Below, one piece after another: positions 25,675 through 35,599 of a stretch of DNA of 64,000 nt; position 1 is the first letter of the stretch, and every line of letters begins with the position of its first letter. Where the stretch lies: contig NZ_CAJTMT010000003.1 in the NCBI RefSeq assembly GCF_910577345.1, positions 62,001 through 126,000 on the forward strand, given 5' to 3'. Made by a program: the position numbers and the translations under genes. This DNA comes from an uncultured Duncaniella sp. (GTDB lineage Bacteria; Bacteroidota; Bacteroidia; Bacteroidales; Muribaculaceae). Under the pieces are notes generated by a model. It had not been told where the DNA came from. It searched no databases and saw only the letters and a program-made list of their open reading frames with translations.

Positions 25675-27354
25675 ATGAAAACATTTCATAAATACATACT
25701 TATCGGTGCGCTGACCTTGTCAGTGACCGCATGTGACCTCGACATGGTGCCTGAGACCACAATGACCGACAGCTCATACTGGAAAACCGAAGGCGACCTC
25801 CGCGGAGCCTGCAACCGCTTCTACGAGCAGATGAACGGCAACAATGACCTCGGCGACGGTTTCAAACATGACTACCGTTCGGATGAACTTACCACCGGCG
25901 GCGCGAATTCGATCAGCTCAGGAAATGTGCAGGTCCCTTCGACCAACGGCGCATGGACGGATGCCTACTGGCGCATCTTTATCGCCAACAATATCATCGA
26001 AAAGGCACCCCGTGCCGACGTGACACCCGAAGTCCTCAACAAGTATCTCGCCGAAGCCCGCTTCTTCCGTGGCTACTACTATTTCGAACTTACAAAGAAA
26101 TATGGTGATGTGCCCCTGATGCTGAAGGCTGTCAACAATACCACCGACCCTGACATCATGATGCCCCGCTCACCGCGTGCCCAAGTGCTCGCGCAGGTCT
26201 ATGATGACCTTGAATTCGCAGCCGAATGGCTTCCGGATATTGACAAGCTCGACAAATGGGGACATGTTGCACGTCAGGCTGCCATCGCTATGATTGCCCG
26301 TGTAGGTCTCTACGAGGGAACCCGCATGAAATACCACAGCGACCAAAGCTCTGACTACCGCACTCATCTGAAAAAGAGTATTGATGCTGCAGCCGAACTC
26401 ATCGCGAGTGGCAAACACAGCCTCTATCCCGATTTCGAGAAGCTCTTCCAGGATGTGGCCGAAGGTCGTCAGAACCGTGAGAACATTTTCGTGAAGGAAT
26501 ACGGTCCCAACGGTTCGGCCGCCACTACCACCCACGGAACCATCCGCCAGATGGAAAACACTGTCAGCGTTACGCGCAACGTGGTGGATCTCTTCCTCTA
26601 CACCGACGGTCTCCCACGTGAGAAATCTGCCTATACAATCACTCCCGAGACCAGCTATGATGACGTGTTCACCAACCGCGATCCCCGTCTGGGAATGACT
26701 TGCTATCAGATCGGCGAGGAGGCTTACAAAGGAGCCTTCACCCCCCACAACTTCCATCGTGGCTACAGCATCAAGAAGGGTTTTGACCTCAACCAGTGGT
26801 CGACCAATAGCAAGGAGTGGACCGACTGGATGGCCATCCGCTATGCCGAAGTCCTTATAACCTACGCCGAAGCCCTCTACGAGTACAACGGTTCCATCAC
26901 TGACGATCAGCTCGACCAGACCGTCAACGCCCTCCGCAAGCGCGTCGGTATGCCGGCCATGCTCACCAACGCCTTCGCAAGTGCCAACGGCCTCGACATG
27001 CTTGAAGAAATCCGTCGCGAGCGCACTGTGGAGTTCATTGATGAGAACAAACGTTACGACGACATCATCCGTTGGAAAATTGCCGAGAAGGTTCTTCCCG
27101 TCGACATCATCGGAGCTCTCTGTCCCGCGGAAGAGGTGGCAAGCCAGAGCAAATATGACGAGCTCAAGGATCGTCTGACCGTCGGAGGTCAGCTCCGTGG
27201 CAAGCAGCGCTACGGAACTCAGGATGACCTCTATGTGATTGAGTTTGCCGAAGACCGTCGCTTCAACACCAAGAGAGACTATCTCTATCCGGTGCCCCTC
27301 TACGAAATCGCTCAGTCAGGCGGTGCGGTGACACAGAACCCCGGATGGGAATAA
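25675..27354 (+). CDS. SusD/RagB-family glycan-binding lipoprotein
   Basis: SusD proteins form the lid of the SusC transporter and bind the glycan at the cell surface. The 559-residue protein has a lipoprotein signal ending in VTACDLD (lipobox TAC), the early MTDSSYW segment, helical repeats (RFFRGYYYFELTKKYGDVPLM) and the conserved C-terminal ERR..FI segment (IRRERTVEFIDENKRYDDIIRWK) and YLYPVP, all typical. It is directly downstream of susC in the same operon. Confidence 0.97.
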   Translation: MKTFHKYILIGALTLSVTACDLDMVPETTMTDSSYWKTEGDLRGACNRFYEQMNGNNDLGDGFKHDYRSDELTTGGANSISSGNVQVPSTNGAWTDAYWRIFIANNIIEKAPRADVTPEVLNKYLAEARFFRGYYYFELTKKYGDVPLMLKAVNNTTDPDIMMPRSPRAQVLAQVYDDLEFAAEWLPDIDKLDKWGHVARQAAIAMIARVGLYEGTRMKYHSDQSSDYRTHLKKSIDAAAELIASGKHSLYPDFEKLFQDVAEGRQNRENIFVKEYGPNGSAATTTHGTIRQMENTVSVTRNVVDLFLYTDGLPREKSAYTITPETSYDDVFTNRDPRLGMTCYQIGEEAYKGAFTPHNFHRGYSIKKGFDLNQWSTNSKEWTDWMAIRYAEVLITYAEALYEYNGSITDDQLDQTVNALRKRVGMPAMLTNAFASANGLDMLEEIRRERTVEFIDENKRYDDIIRWKIAEKVLPVDIIGALCPAEEVASQSKYDELKDRLTVGGQLRGKQRYGTQDDLYVIEFAEDRRFNTKRDYLYPVPLYEIAQSGGAVTQNPGWE

Positions 27355-27419
27355 TCACTTCCTCCCGTGACACAACAAATACATCAACACACTTAATCTC
27401 TACCTAAAAAACAACTACA

Positions 27420-28064
27420 ATGAAAAAAGCAATATATACACTTGTCGCTCTCTTCGCTTCCATGTCGTTTGCTTCGTGCAGCGATGATGATTGGGATTAT
27501 GACAAGTCCGTTGAACATGAATACTTCTACGGCCCTCAGGTCTGGGGCTATGACAAGCCCGGAACGGCCAACGGCATCGGAAACAACAACGTGGTTTTCT
27601 ACAATGTCAACCAAGGCGAGACCGTAGCCGTCCCCATGCAGTTCTGGAGCGAGTTCAACCGCAGTTATGATGTGGTCACTTACTATTGGACCGCACCCAA
27701 ACCCGAGGGTGAAAAGTATATCGTGGCTCTCAACAAGTACAGCAACGATGATATGATTGCCTACGACGGGCCCGAACTCGTCAGAGGTGTGGACTATGAG
27801 GTTGTCGATGAGAACGGCAACACTCTCGCCCCCGGTTCGACAGGCGCTTTCGAGATGCAGTGGCCAAACGCGCTCAAGGGAGTCAAGAATATCTATATCA
27901 AGGCTCTCAACGGCAAGAAAGGCACCTTCAATATCATGACTTGTTCCCCCGATGCAACCGTACCGTCAAGCTCCGACGTGAGCAGCACCTACCAGCACTC
28001 GGCCGGCAAGTATTCGGTGCGTATCTTCTCGCAGAACTACAGAGTGAGCGTCAATATCCTCTGA
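27420..28064 (+). CDS. Surface lipoprotein in the SusE position
   Basis: A 214-residue lipoprotein (lipobox FASC, Cys about 20, followed by SDDD, an acidic motif often seen on surface-exposed Bacteroidota lipoproteins). The rest is predicted beta-rich and rich in Tyr, Trp and Asn, without recognised enzyme residues. Position after susCD and before the enzymes suggests a surface glycan-binding protein. It is shorter than classical SusE. Ligand unknown. Confidence 0.75.
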   Translation: MKKAIYTLVALFASMSFASCSDDDWDYDKSVEHEYFYGPQVWGYDKPGTANGIGNNNVVFYNVNQGETVAVPMQFWSEFNRSYDVVTYYWTAPKPEGEKYIVALNKYSNDDMIAYDGPELVRGVDYEVVDENGNTLAPGSTGAFEMQWPNALKGVKNIYIKALNGKKGTFNIMTCSPDATVPSSSDVSSTYQHSAGKYSVRIFSQNYRVSVNIL

Positions 28065-28249
28065 TTCCGCGACGACATGCACTGTCGATGCCAAGCGATA
28101 TAAAGACGCGATAATATATTTTTAAGGTAAGACAGGTTGATTTATCGTCCTCTCTTGCGACTCCTATCATTCCGTGTGCGTCAATCCGGATCGGTAATAC
28201 CGCAAGCAGGACAAGCTGTTAGTGATAATGGCATTTTTAAGACAACCGG

Positions 28250-28293
28250 ACATTCCCGGTATTGACTACGGTACCGGGAATGTCTTATTTCTC
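28250..28293 (+). terminator. Terminator after the susCD operon
   Basis: ACATTCCCGGTA and TACCGGGAATGT make a perfect 12-bp stem with a 10-base loop, followed by a T-rich tail. The enzyme genes beyond it may depend on readthrough or on their own promoter. Confidence 0.8.
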
Positions 28294-28330
28294 TCATATT
28301 TTTCCACATTATCATAAATATCAGAAACCA

Positions 28331-29605
28331 ATGAACAGATATATGACTTTATGCACCTCTCTGGCAGTGGCCGGACTTGTCGCATTTTCCGGTTGCGGCG
28401 ATTCAAAGTCTACAGCCGACGGGATTGCAAACCACAATTTCGTCAGGGTGGAGGGCAATGACCTCATCACCCCCGACGGGTCGAAATTATTGATTGTCGG
28501 GACTAACCTTGGCAATTGGCTCAATCCGGAGGGCTACATGTTCGGGTTCGGACGCACTAACGCTCCGCGTCAGATCAACGACCTCTTCTGCGAACTTGCC
28601 GGTCCGGATTTCGCAGCCGATTTCTGGAGCAAATTCAAAGATAACTATATTACCCGCAAGGATATTGAATTCATAGCCGGAACCGGAGCCAACACAATCC
28701 GTCTGCCGTTCCACTACAAGCTTTTCACCGATGAGGACTATATGGGCCTGACTTCGGCACAGGACGGTTTTGCCCGTGTTGACAGTGTGGTCACATGGTG
28801 TCGCGACAATGGGCTGTATCTCATCCTTGACATGCACGACGCACCCGGGGGACAGACCGGCGACAACATCGACGATTCCTACGGTTATCCCTGGCTCATG
28901 GAGAGCGAGGTGTCGCAGAAGCAGTTCGCTGATATTTGGAAGAGCATAGCGTCGCGCTATAAGGATGAACCTGTGATACTTGGCTATGAACTTATAAATG
29001 AGCCTGTCGCAACTCATTTTGAAAATCGCGATGAACTGAATGCCAAACTGGTTGACCTCTATAAGCGCACCATCCCCGTTATCCGCGAAGTTGACAAGAA
29101 TCATATCATCCTCATCGGTTCCCCGCAATGGAACAGCAATTTCACGCCGCTCGAGGGGGTTGATTTCAATGACCCTCAGTTGATGTATACCTGCCATCGT
29201 TATGGTGGAGAGCCGACTGCCGAGGCCATCAAGAGCTATATTGATTTCCGCGATAATACCAACCGTCCTATGTATATGGGTGAAATCGGCCACAACACGG
29301 ACCAATGGCAGGCCGATTTCGTCAAGGTGATGGTCGACAACAATATCGGCTATACTTTCTGGCCTTACAAGAAACGCGACAGCTCCTGCATGATGGGTAT
29401 CGGTATGCCTGAAGAGTGGGCTGAGATTGTGAAATATTCCGAAGGTCCTCATGCCACGTTCTCCGAAATCCGTTCCAATATGCCTGACCGCGACAAGGTG
29501 CGCAAGGCTATGACTGAGTTTCTTGACAGTTGTCAGATTGCCAACTGCCATCCCCAGGCTACCTATATCGCATCGATGGGTCTGAAACCCATTGAAATTA
29601 AATAG
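28331..29605 (+). CDS. GH5 endo-beta-glycanase lipoprotein
   Basis: A 424-residue surface or periplasmic lipoprotein (signal ending FSGC). The catalytic barrel carries the clan-A set: Asn-Glu pair NEP with acid/base Glu224 and nucleophile Glu318 in YMGEIG. Other marks are NTIRLPFHY and LILDMHDAPGG. GH5 enzymes here would be beta-1,3-, beta-1,4- or beta-1,6-glucan or mannan active; the subfamily is not decided. I chose the ATG at 28331 because the upstream frame runs through the terminator hairpin and lacks a signal peptide. It is followed 14 bases later by GH3. Confidence 0.9.
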   Translation: MNRYMTLCTSLAVAGLVAFSGCGDSKSTADGIANHNFVRVEGNDLITPDGSKLLIVGTNLGNWLNPEGYMFGFGRTNAPRQINDLFCELAGPDFAADFWSKFKDNYITRKDIEFIAGTGANTIRLPFHYKLFTDEDYMGLTSAQDGFARVDSVVTWCRDNGLYLILDMHDAPGGQTGDNIDDSYGYPWLMESEVSQKQFADIWKSIASRYKDEPVILGYELINEPVATHFENRDELNAKLVDLYKRTIPVIREVDKNHIILIGSPQWNSNFTPLEGVDFNDPQLMYTCHRYGGEPTAEAIKSYIDFRDNTNRPMYMGEIGHNTDQWQADFVKVMVDNNIGYTFWPYKKRDSSCMMGIGMPEEWAEIVKYSEGPHATFSEIRSNMPDRDKVRKAMTEFLDSCQIANCHPQATYIASMGLKPIEIK

Positions 29606-29619
29606 AGAACAGACATCCT

Positions 29620-31872
29620 ATGAAAAAAATATTCATTCCGCTTTTTGCCGCTGCTGTCTGCGTCCTGTCCGCGACAGCTTCCACTCCCGTCTATCTTGAT
29701 GACACTCGCTCAATTGACGAACGTGTCGAGGATGCCCTCTCACGCATGACCGTGAAGGAGAAGGTGGCCATGCTCCATGCCCAGTCAAAATTTTCATCTG
29801 CCGGTGTTCCACGACTTGGCATACCGGAATTCTGGACCACTGACGGTCCTCACGGTATCCGTCCGGAAGTGTTGTGGGACGAATGGAACCAGGCCCACTG
29901 GACCAACGACTCCTGCGTGGCCTTTCCGGCTCTTACATGCCTCGCCGCAACGTGGAATCCTGACATAGCGATGCTCTATGGTAAGAGCATCGGCGAGGAG
30001 GCCCGCTACCGTGGCAAGGACATCCTGCTCGGTCCCGGTGTCAACATCTACCGTACTCCGCTCAACGGTCGCAATTTCGAATACATGGGTGAGGATCCCT
30101 ATCTTGCTTCGAAAATGGTTGTGCCATATATAAAAGGTGTGCAGTCCAACGGTGTGGCCGCTTGCGTCAAACACTATGCCCTTAACAATCATGAGGTGAA
30201 CCGCCATACGACCAATGTCATCATTGACGACCGCACTCTCCATGAAATCTATCTTCCAGCATTCAAAGCCGCTGTCAAGGATGGTGGGACATGGTCGATA
30301 ATGGGCAGTTACAATCTCTACAAAAATCAGCACGCCTGCCACAATCAATATCTGCTCAACGACATCCTCAAAGGCGAGTGGGGTTTCGATGGTGTGGTAG
30401 TCTCTGACTGGGGCGGCACGCACGACACGGCTGAAGCCATCACCAACGGCCTTGACATGGAGTTTGGAAGCTGGACCAATGGCCTGTCAAACGGCGCAAG
30501 CAATGCCTACGACAACTATTATCTCGCCAATCCCTATCTTTCGCTTATCGAACAGGGAAAGGTGGGAACGAAAGAGCTTGACGACAAGGTGCGCCGCATC
30601 CTCCGTCTGGCATTCCGCACGAACATGGACCGCAATCGTCCTTATGGTTCCATCTGCTCTCCCGAGCATATTGAAGCTGCACGCACCATAGGCGAGGAGG
30701 GGATAGTGTTGCTGAAAAATTCCGGCAAAGTCCTTCCCATCAATCCGAAAACTGTCCGCCGTGTGGCCGTTGTCGGTGAGAATGCTTTGAAGATGATGAC
30801 TGTGGGTGGTGGAAGCTCCTCGCTCAAAGTAAAGTATGAACTTTCTCCCCTCGACGGTCTCCGTGACAAGTTTGGTCCGGATGTAGAGGTGGTTTATGCC
30901 AGAGGCTATGTCGGAGACCCGACCGGTGAGTACAATGGAGTGGTCACCGGACAGAATCTCAAGGATGACCGTTCGGCTGAAGAACTGATTGCCGAAGCCG
31001 TGGATGTGGCTGCAAATGCCGACTGCGTCATCTTTGTAGGTGGTCTCAACAAATCCGCTCATCAGGACTGCGAGGATTCCGACAGGACCGCACTTGAACT
31101 TCCTTACGGACAGGATGATGTGATACGCGCTCTCGCACGTGCCAACCGCAATCTTGTTGTGGTCAACATTTCCGGCAATGCTGTGGCCATGCCTTGGGTG
31201 AATGATGTGCCTGCTATTCTTCAGGCCTGGTATCTCGGAACGGAAAGCGGAAATGCGATAGCAAACGTCATAACCGGAACTGTCAATCCATCCGGAAAGC
31301 TTCCGATGACCTTCCCCGCGAAACTTGGTGATGTCGGTGTCCACAGCCTCGGCCTCTATCCCGGTACTCCACGCAATGACGGAAGCAAGATTGTTGATTG
31401 CAAATATGACGAAGGTATCTTCGTGGGCTACCGTTGGGTTGACAGAAATAAAGTCAAACCGCTTTTCCCCTTCGGCCACGGCCTGAGCTATACCGATTTC
31501 AAATATGGCAAGGCAAAGGTTGACAAATCTTCCATTGGCACATCCGGAAAATTGACCCTTACAATACCGGTTACCAATACAGGAGACCGTGAAGGCTCGG
31601 AAGTGGTACAGCTCTACATATCTGACCTCAAGTCGTCGCTCCCTCGTCCGGTGAAGGAACTGAAAGGCTTCAAAAAGGTAAAACTGGCACCTTCGGAAAC
31701 CGCAGAAATCAGTTTTGAGATTGACCGCGACGCCTTAAGCCACTTCGACCCCTCGCTTCATGCATGGGTCTGTGAGCCCGGCTCCTTCGAAGCCCTTGTC
31801 GGAACCTCCTCCGCCGACATCCGTTCGAAAGTACGCTTTGAAGTCTCAGACACCCTCGCCGACAATAAATGA
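29620..31872 (+). CDS. GH3 beta-glucosidase-like enzyme
   Basis: It removes single beta-linked sugars, typically glucose, in the periplasm. The 750 residues contain a signal peptide (to about ATAS), an N-terminal barrel with nucleophile Asp263 in VVSDWGG, the substrate-binding segment EYMGEDPYL and KHYALNNHE. The alpha/beta sandwich domain (VGGGSSSLK, FVGG) and a C-terminal fibronectin-type III domain (VTNTGDREGSEVVQLYI) follow. This is a standard three-domain beta-glucosidase. It overlaps no neighbour and runs into the GH18-ThuA gene after 4 bases. Confidence 0.94.
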   Translation: MKKIFIPLFAAAVCVLSATASTPVYLDDTRSIDERVEDALSRMTVKEKVAMLHAQSKFSSAGVPRLGIPEFWTTDGPHGIRPEVLWDEWNQAHWTNDSCVAFPALTCLAATWNPDIAMLYGKSIGEEARYRGKDILLGPGVNIYRTPLNGRNFEYMGEDPYLASKMVVPYIKGVQSNGVAACVKHYALNNHEVNRHTTNVIIDDRTLHEIYLPAFKAAVKDGGTWSIMGSYNLYKNQHACHNQYLLNDILKGEWGFDGVVVSDWGGTHDTAEAITNGLDMEFGSWTNGLSNGASNAYDNYYLANPYLSLIEQGKVGTKELDDKVRRILRLAFRTNMDRNRPYGSICSPEHIEAARTIGEEGIVLLKNSGKVLPINPKTVRRVAVVGENALKMMTVGGGSSSLKVKYELSPLDGLRDKFGPDVEVVYARGYVGDPTGEYNGVVTGQNLKDDRSAEELIAEAVDVAANADCVIFVGGLNKSAHQDCEDSDRTALELPYGQDDVIRALARANRNLVVVNISGNAVAMPWVNDVPAILQAWYLGTESGNAIANVITGTVNPSGKLPMTFPAKLGDVGVHSLGLYPGTPRNDGSKIVDCKYDEGIFVGYRWVDRNKVKPLFPFGHGLSYTDFKYGKAKVDKSSIGTSGKLTLTIPVTNTGDREGSEVVQLYISDLKSSLPRPVKELKGFKKVKLAPSETAEISFEIDRDALSHFDPSLHAWVCEPGSFEALVGTSSADIRSKVRFEVSDTLADNK

Positions 31873-31876
31873 CAGT

Positions 31877-33640
31877 ATGAATATTCTCGAAAGTCGGAAA
31901 ATAATCGGGATGGAGTGTGCTTCGGCTCTCCTCCTGATTATTTTCTTTTTTATTACACCGCGCGCCGTCTACGGCTCCTCACGGGTTGTGGCATATATCA
32001 CATCGTGGAGCGAAGATATTCCCGATCCGCGCCTGATGACAAACATAAACTATGCCTTCGGGCATGTCAACGACACTTTCAATGGTGTGAGGATTGATAA
32101 TCCGTCGCGGCTTCGTCAGCTTGTCGACTTGAAGCGGCTTAATCCGGATCTTGAAGTTCAGCTCTCCATCGGTGGATGGGGAAGCGGCCGCTTCAGTGAG
32201 ATGGCAGCCGACCCGAAACTTCGTGGTGATTTTGCCGCAGATTGCCGCCGTATAATGGAAGAGTATAATCTTGACGGGATTGACATTGATTGGGAATATC
32301 CGACAAGCAATTCTGCAGGAATTTCCTCCTCTGTAGATGACACGGATAACTTCACGCATCTGATGCGTAATCTCCGCGACTCCCTCCCTGAGCGTGCTCT
32401 CCTGACTCTCGCTTCTGTCCACAATGCATCCTTCATTGATTTCAAGGCGATATTGCCATACATCGATTTCGTCAATATCATGGCCTACGACATGGCCCGG
32501 CCTCCGCACCACCACAGTCCTCTCCATGCCTCCCGAATCTCAGGAAGCAATAGTGCCGAATCTGCGGTGAAAGCTCATATTGCAGCCGGATTGCCTCCCG
32601 GTAAGCTCACACTCGGTTTGCCATTCTATGGACGTGGGACAGATCCATATTCCGATTTCGTTGACTATAATTCAATAAACGTTCTGCCCGGTCTTCATGA
32701 ATGTTGGGACTCTATAGCCTCAGCACCTTATATCGCGGACAAGGACGGCCAATTGGTAATAGGCTACGACAACATTCGTTCCATCACGGCCAAATGTGAT
32801 TTCGTCAAGGCCAACGGGCTGCTTGGTGTGATGTATTGGGATTATTCCGGAGACAACGACTTGCATGATTTGAGTTCTGCAGTGGCCGGTAACATTCTTC
32901 ATGATTCTTATCCGGCCAACTATGCCAAAGCTCCACGTTTCAATACTTTGATTTACTACAGTGACACTGCTGAGAGCGCGCATGTCGATTTTGCAAAAGA
33001 TGCGATTGAATTTTTCCATCGTCTTTCCTATGGAGAAGGCTACACCTACAGCGTGACCACCTCTTTGTCGGGATATGTCGACCGGCTTTCTGATTACGAC
33101 ATAATAATCTCAATCAACGCCATGCCGACACACCGGAACGAACGGGAGGCGTTCGAGAAATACATGGAAAACGGAGGAGGATGGATGGGTTTCCATGCAG
33201 CTGCCTACAACGATAGTTCTACGGATTGGCCGTGGTTCAACCGCTTTCTCGGGGCGGGTACATTCTATTGCAACACATGGCCACCGCAACCGGCTCTCCT
33301 TGAAGTGGTATCATCGGCTTATCATCCTGTGACGGGAAATATTCCGTCAACATTTGTTGCGCCGGCTTGTGAATGGTATCAGTGGAAGCCTGCGCCCGGA
33401 GAGAACGATGACGTGGAAGTCCTGCTCAGTCTTTCTTCATCGAACTACCCGATAGGCTTGAAGGATGTCATCAGCCACGGAGATTTCCCGGTGGTATGGA
33501 GCAACCGTCGCTACCGCATGATATATCTCAATATGGGTCATGGCGATGAGGAATTCACTGATGCAACCCAAAATCTTCTGTTCGTCAATGCCTTCCGCTG
33601 GATTGTAAGCCAATCTCCTAAAGGCAATCCATTCAAATGA
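31877..33640 (+). CDS. GH18-ThuA fusion protein
   Basis: A secreted 587-residue protein. After a signal peptide (about residues 12-37) comes a GH18 domain with LSIGGWGSG and the full catalytic motif DGIDIDWEYP (Glu140 as acid). From about 355 to the end lies a ThuA-like domain (trehalose-utilisation family, PF06283) with TLIYYSDTAES, GGGWMGFHAAAYND and VVWSNRRYRMIYLNMGHGDE. GH18 enzymes cut chitin or N-glycan cores, and some members bind without cutting. ThuA domains belong to the type 1 glutaminase amidotransferase-like fold and are linked to disaccharide oxidation pathways. Both parts look intact. It ends the locus. Confidence 0.85.
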   Translation: MNILESRKIIGMECASALLLIIFFFITPRAVYGSSRVVAYITSWSEDIPDPRLMTNINYAFGHVNDTFNGVRIDNPSRLRQLVDLKRLNPDLEVQLSIGGWGSGRFSEMAADPKLRGDFAADCRRIMEEYNLDGIDIDWEYPTSNSAGISSSVDDTDNFTHLMRNLRDSLPERALLTLASVHNASFIDFKAILPYIDFVNIMAYDMARPPHHHSPLHASRISGSNSAESAVKAHIAAGLPPGKLTLGLPFYGRGTDPYSDFVDYNSINVLPGLHECWDSIASAPYIADKDGQLVIGYDNIRSITAKCDFVKANGLLGVMYWDYSGDNDLHDLSSAVAGNILHDSYPANYAKAPRFNTLIYYSDTAESAHVDFAKDAIEFFHRLSYGEGYTYSVTTSLSGYVDRLSDYDIIISINAMPTHRNEREAFEKYMENGGGWMGFHAAAYNDSSTDWPWFNRFLGAGTFYCNTWPPQPALLEVVSSAYHPVTGNIPSTFVAPACEWYQWKPAPGENDDVEVLLSLSSSNYPIGLKDVISHGDFPVVWSNRRYRMIYLNMGHGDEEFTDATQNLLFVNAFRWIVSQSPKGNPFK

Positions 33641-33791
33641 CATTTAAAATTTGACATTCTATAAATTTCCACCAAAGCGCAGACTCCATAAGCGGATGTA
33701 TCTCGTTAACATTGTGCTTTAACCTAAACGAATTCGAAGTCACAACATCATTACGAAAGATAGACGAATGTATTCCCATCAAATATGAGTT

Positions 33792-35459
33792 TCACGACAA
33801 CTCTTTGCGGAGAAATGCTACTATGTCCTCCTTTTCAGGTGTGGAGAGTTTCTTTCTTATTGAGGATTTACGGACATAGATTGTCGAGGTTGTCTGGCCG
33901 GTTATGACGCTGATCTCTTTCGTTGAGAAACCCGCCATCATCAATACGATTATCTGCTCCTCCTTATTGTTGAGCACAGCGCCATATTGACTGTGAAGCT
34001 TATCATAGAACCCCGAATAAAGATTGTTGATTATCTCAAAGATATTTTCCCAATCAACGAGTCCACCATCGGTCTCGCCATCAATCGATGATATTCGTCG
34101 GAGCATCTCGCGGTTCTGTTCCGTTGGAGTCTCAGCCACCATCTTGATGACGCCCAACTGCTGGAGCATCGCACGCCGGAGGGAAGCGAGATGGTCAACA
34201 GCCCCCGCAGCACGGGAGGCAGAATCTGCATTGAACTCATCAACCATTTTCTGCAAAGCCTCTATGCGCTCTTCATTCTCACGTTCGCGATGACGGCGCA
34301 TTCTTATCACCCACATAGCTCCGACAGCAATAAGGAAAGTCACGAAGGCAACGACGAGAATCACCACCGTCTTATGCTCATTTTCCGCTTTGAGTGCAAG
34401 CGCACGGCTCTGCTGCTGCAACGCTCCACGCTCTGACTCCCATTGCGAAGCTTTCATGCGGTTGAAACGCTCCCTCTGACGATTATTGAGACTATTGACA
34501 TGTTCAAGCTTCATCCGTCCGGTCTCCTTGAAATCAATCATGACATGCAGAAGATTGCTGTAGCTTCTGTAATAGGTGTCGTCATCACTCCTGAGCCGTG
34601 AAGCAAAACTGTCGGCCAAAGCAAGTTCTCGGCTTGCCTGTTGTCTGTCACCGAGATTCAAAAAATTCATCGCACGTTGCAGATGCAGATAGTCGGCTGC
34701 ACCATTGTCGGGTGACGACTTTCTGAATATCTCAGCCACGGCCTCGTTGCTCTCAATATTCCGGCCCATTTCAGCCAATATCTGAGCACGCTGGAATTCA
34801 AAGAGAAATTGCTTATCACCCCACCTATTAGCGCGGGCATAATCGATGAGTCCGTCTGTGAGCATGAGAGCGGAATCAGGGAGATAGACATTTTCGTAGG
34901 CACTGACGAGCATACATGTGGCTTCTATTTTCCTCATGGAATCAGTCTCAATCTCCACAAGTCTTTTGGCCAAAGGAATAAGCTCCCGTCCCTGATACTC
35001 GGCCGCTCCGAGCAATACGCGAATACGCAGAGTCTGCACCAAAAGCGAATCAGCCACACCTTTCAGCGCGACAATCGAATCAAACATACTGATGGCACCG
35101 GGTGTATCACCGACCCAGAATTTATACCACGCCGATGCCGTCGAACTCCTTACGTCCCTCACCATATCCTTACTGCGATAATACTTATATGCGAACGAAA
35201 TGAGCGAATCACCTATCATCGAACGATTCTGCCTCAGATGCCCCCACCCCTTCAAGTAGTGGTATTTCGCCTTGAGAGAATCATTCTTCAAATCGTATGG
35301 GTCAATCCGGTCAAGCATCGAGAGAGCACTGTCCGTATCAGTATGCAGCAGCCCCTCCGCGATGGTCAACACCTCATCGTGTGACCGCGAACGCGAGCAA
35401 GAAACGATGCCCACGGAAACTGCCGCTAAAAGAATAAAAATTAAATTTCGCATTGCCAT
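33792..35459 (-). CDS. Membrane-anchored TPR-HTH regulator
   Basis: A 555-residue protein with a lipoprotein-like signal (VSCSRS), a TPR-type helical domain (about 30-330), one membrane helix near residues 370-390, a coiled coil, and a C-terminal LuxR-like helix-turn-helix (EEQIIVLMMAGFSTKEISVI, TSTIYVRKSSIRKKL). The architecture is the same as in the DUF6377 protein of the adjacent glycan locus, although the sequences differ. It faces the end of the locus. It may be a second regulator of the locus or belong to an unrelated stimulus. The second codon pair also offers an ATG (MRNLIF). Confidence 0.8.
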   Translation of the reverse strand: MAMRNLIFILLAAVSVGIVSCSRSRSHDEVLTIAEGLLHTDTDSALSMLDRIDPYDLKNDSLKAKYHYLKGWGHLRQNRSMIGDSLISFAYKYYRSKDMVRDVRSSTASAWYKFWVGDTPGAISMFDSIVALKGVADSLLVQTLRIRVLLGAAEYQGRELIPLAKRLVEIETDSMRKIEATCMLVSAYENVYLPDSALMLTDGLIDYARANRWGDKQFLFEFQRAQILAEMGRNIESNEAVAEIFRKSSPDNGAADYLHLQRAMNFLNLGDRQQASRELALADSFASRLRSDDDTYYRSYSNLLHVMIDFKETGRMKLEHVNSLNNRQRERFNRMKASQWESERGALQQQSRALALKAENEHKTVVILVVAFVTFLIAVGAMWVIRMRRHRERENEERIEALQKMVDEFNADSASRAAGAVDHLASLRRAMLQQLGVIKMVAETPTEQNREMLRRISSIDGETDGGLVDWENIFEIINNLYSGFYDKLHSQYGAVLNNKEEQIIVLMMAGFSTKEISVITGQTTSTIYVRKSSIRKKLSTPEKEDIVAFLRKELS

Positions 35460-35567
35460 TAACCTCTAAACGGGTGTAGAAAGATCCACATCATTCCACT
35501 GAAAACTTCTATCACACACTTTCTGTCTACAAATCTTCTGGAAAGGAATAGGGTGAAACCATTGTTG

Positions 35568-35599
35568 CAAATTTAGTTATTATTCCTTGTAATGACAAA
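35568..35599 (-). promoter_or_regulatory. Promoter of the TPR-HTH regulator gene
   Basis: On the minus strand TTTG, 20 bases, then TAAATTTG, a near-perfect consensus. The leader is about 100 bases. Nothing else is seen in the rest of 35460-35836. Confidence 0.75.

Noticed and set aside
28487..29551. 354-codon minus-strand frame opposite the GH5 gene
   Set aside because: Shadow of an enzyme with both catalytic Glu residues; no recognisable protein.
30487..31479. 330-codon minus-strand frame opposite the GH3 gene
   Set aside because: Shadow frame; no signal peptide or domain.
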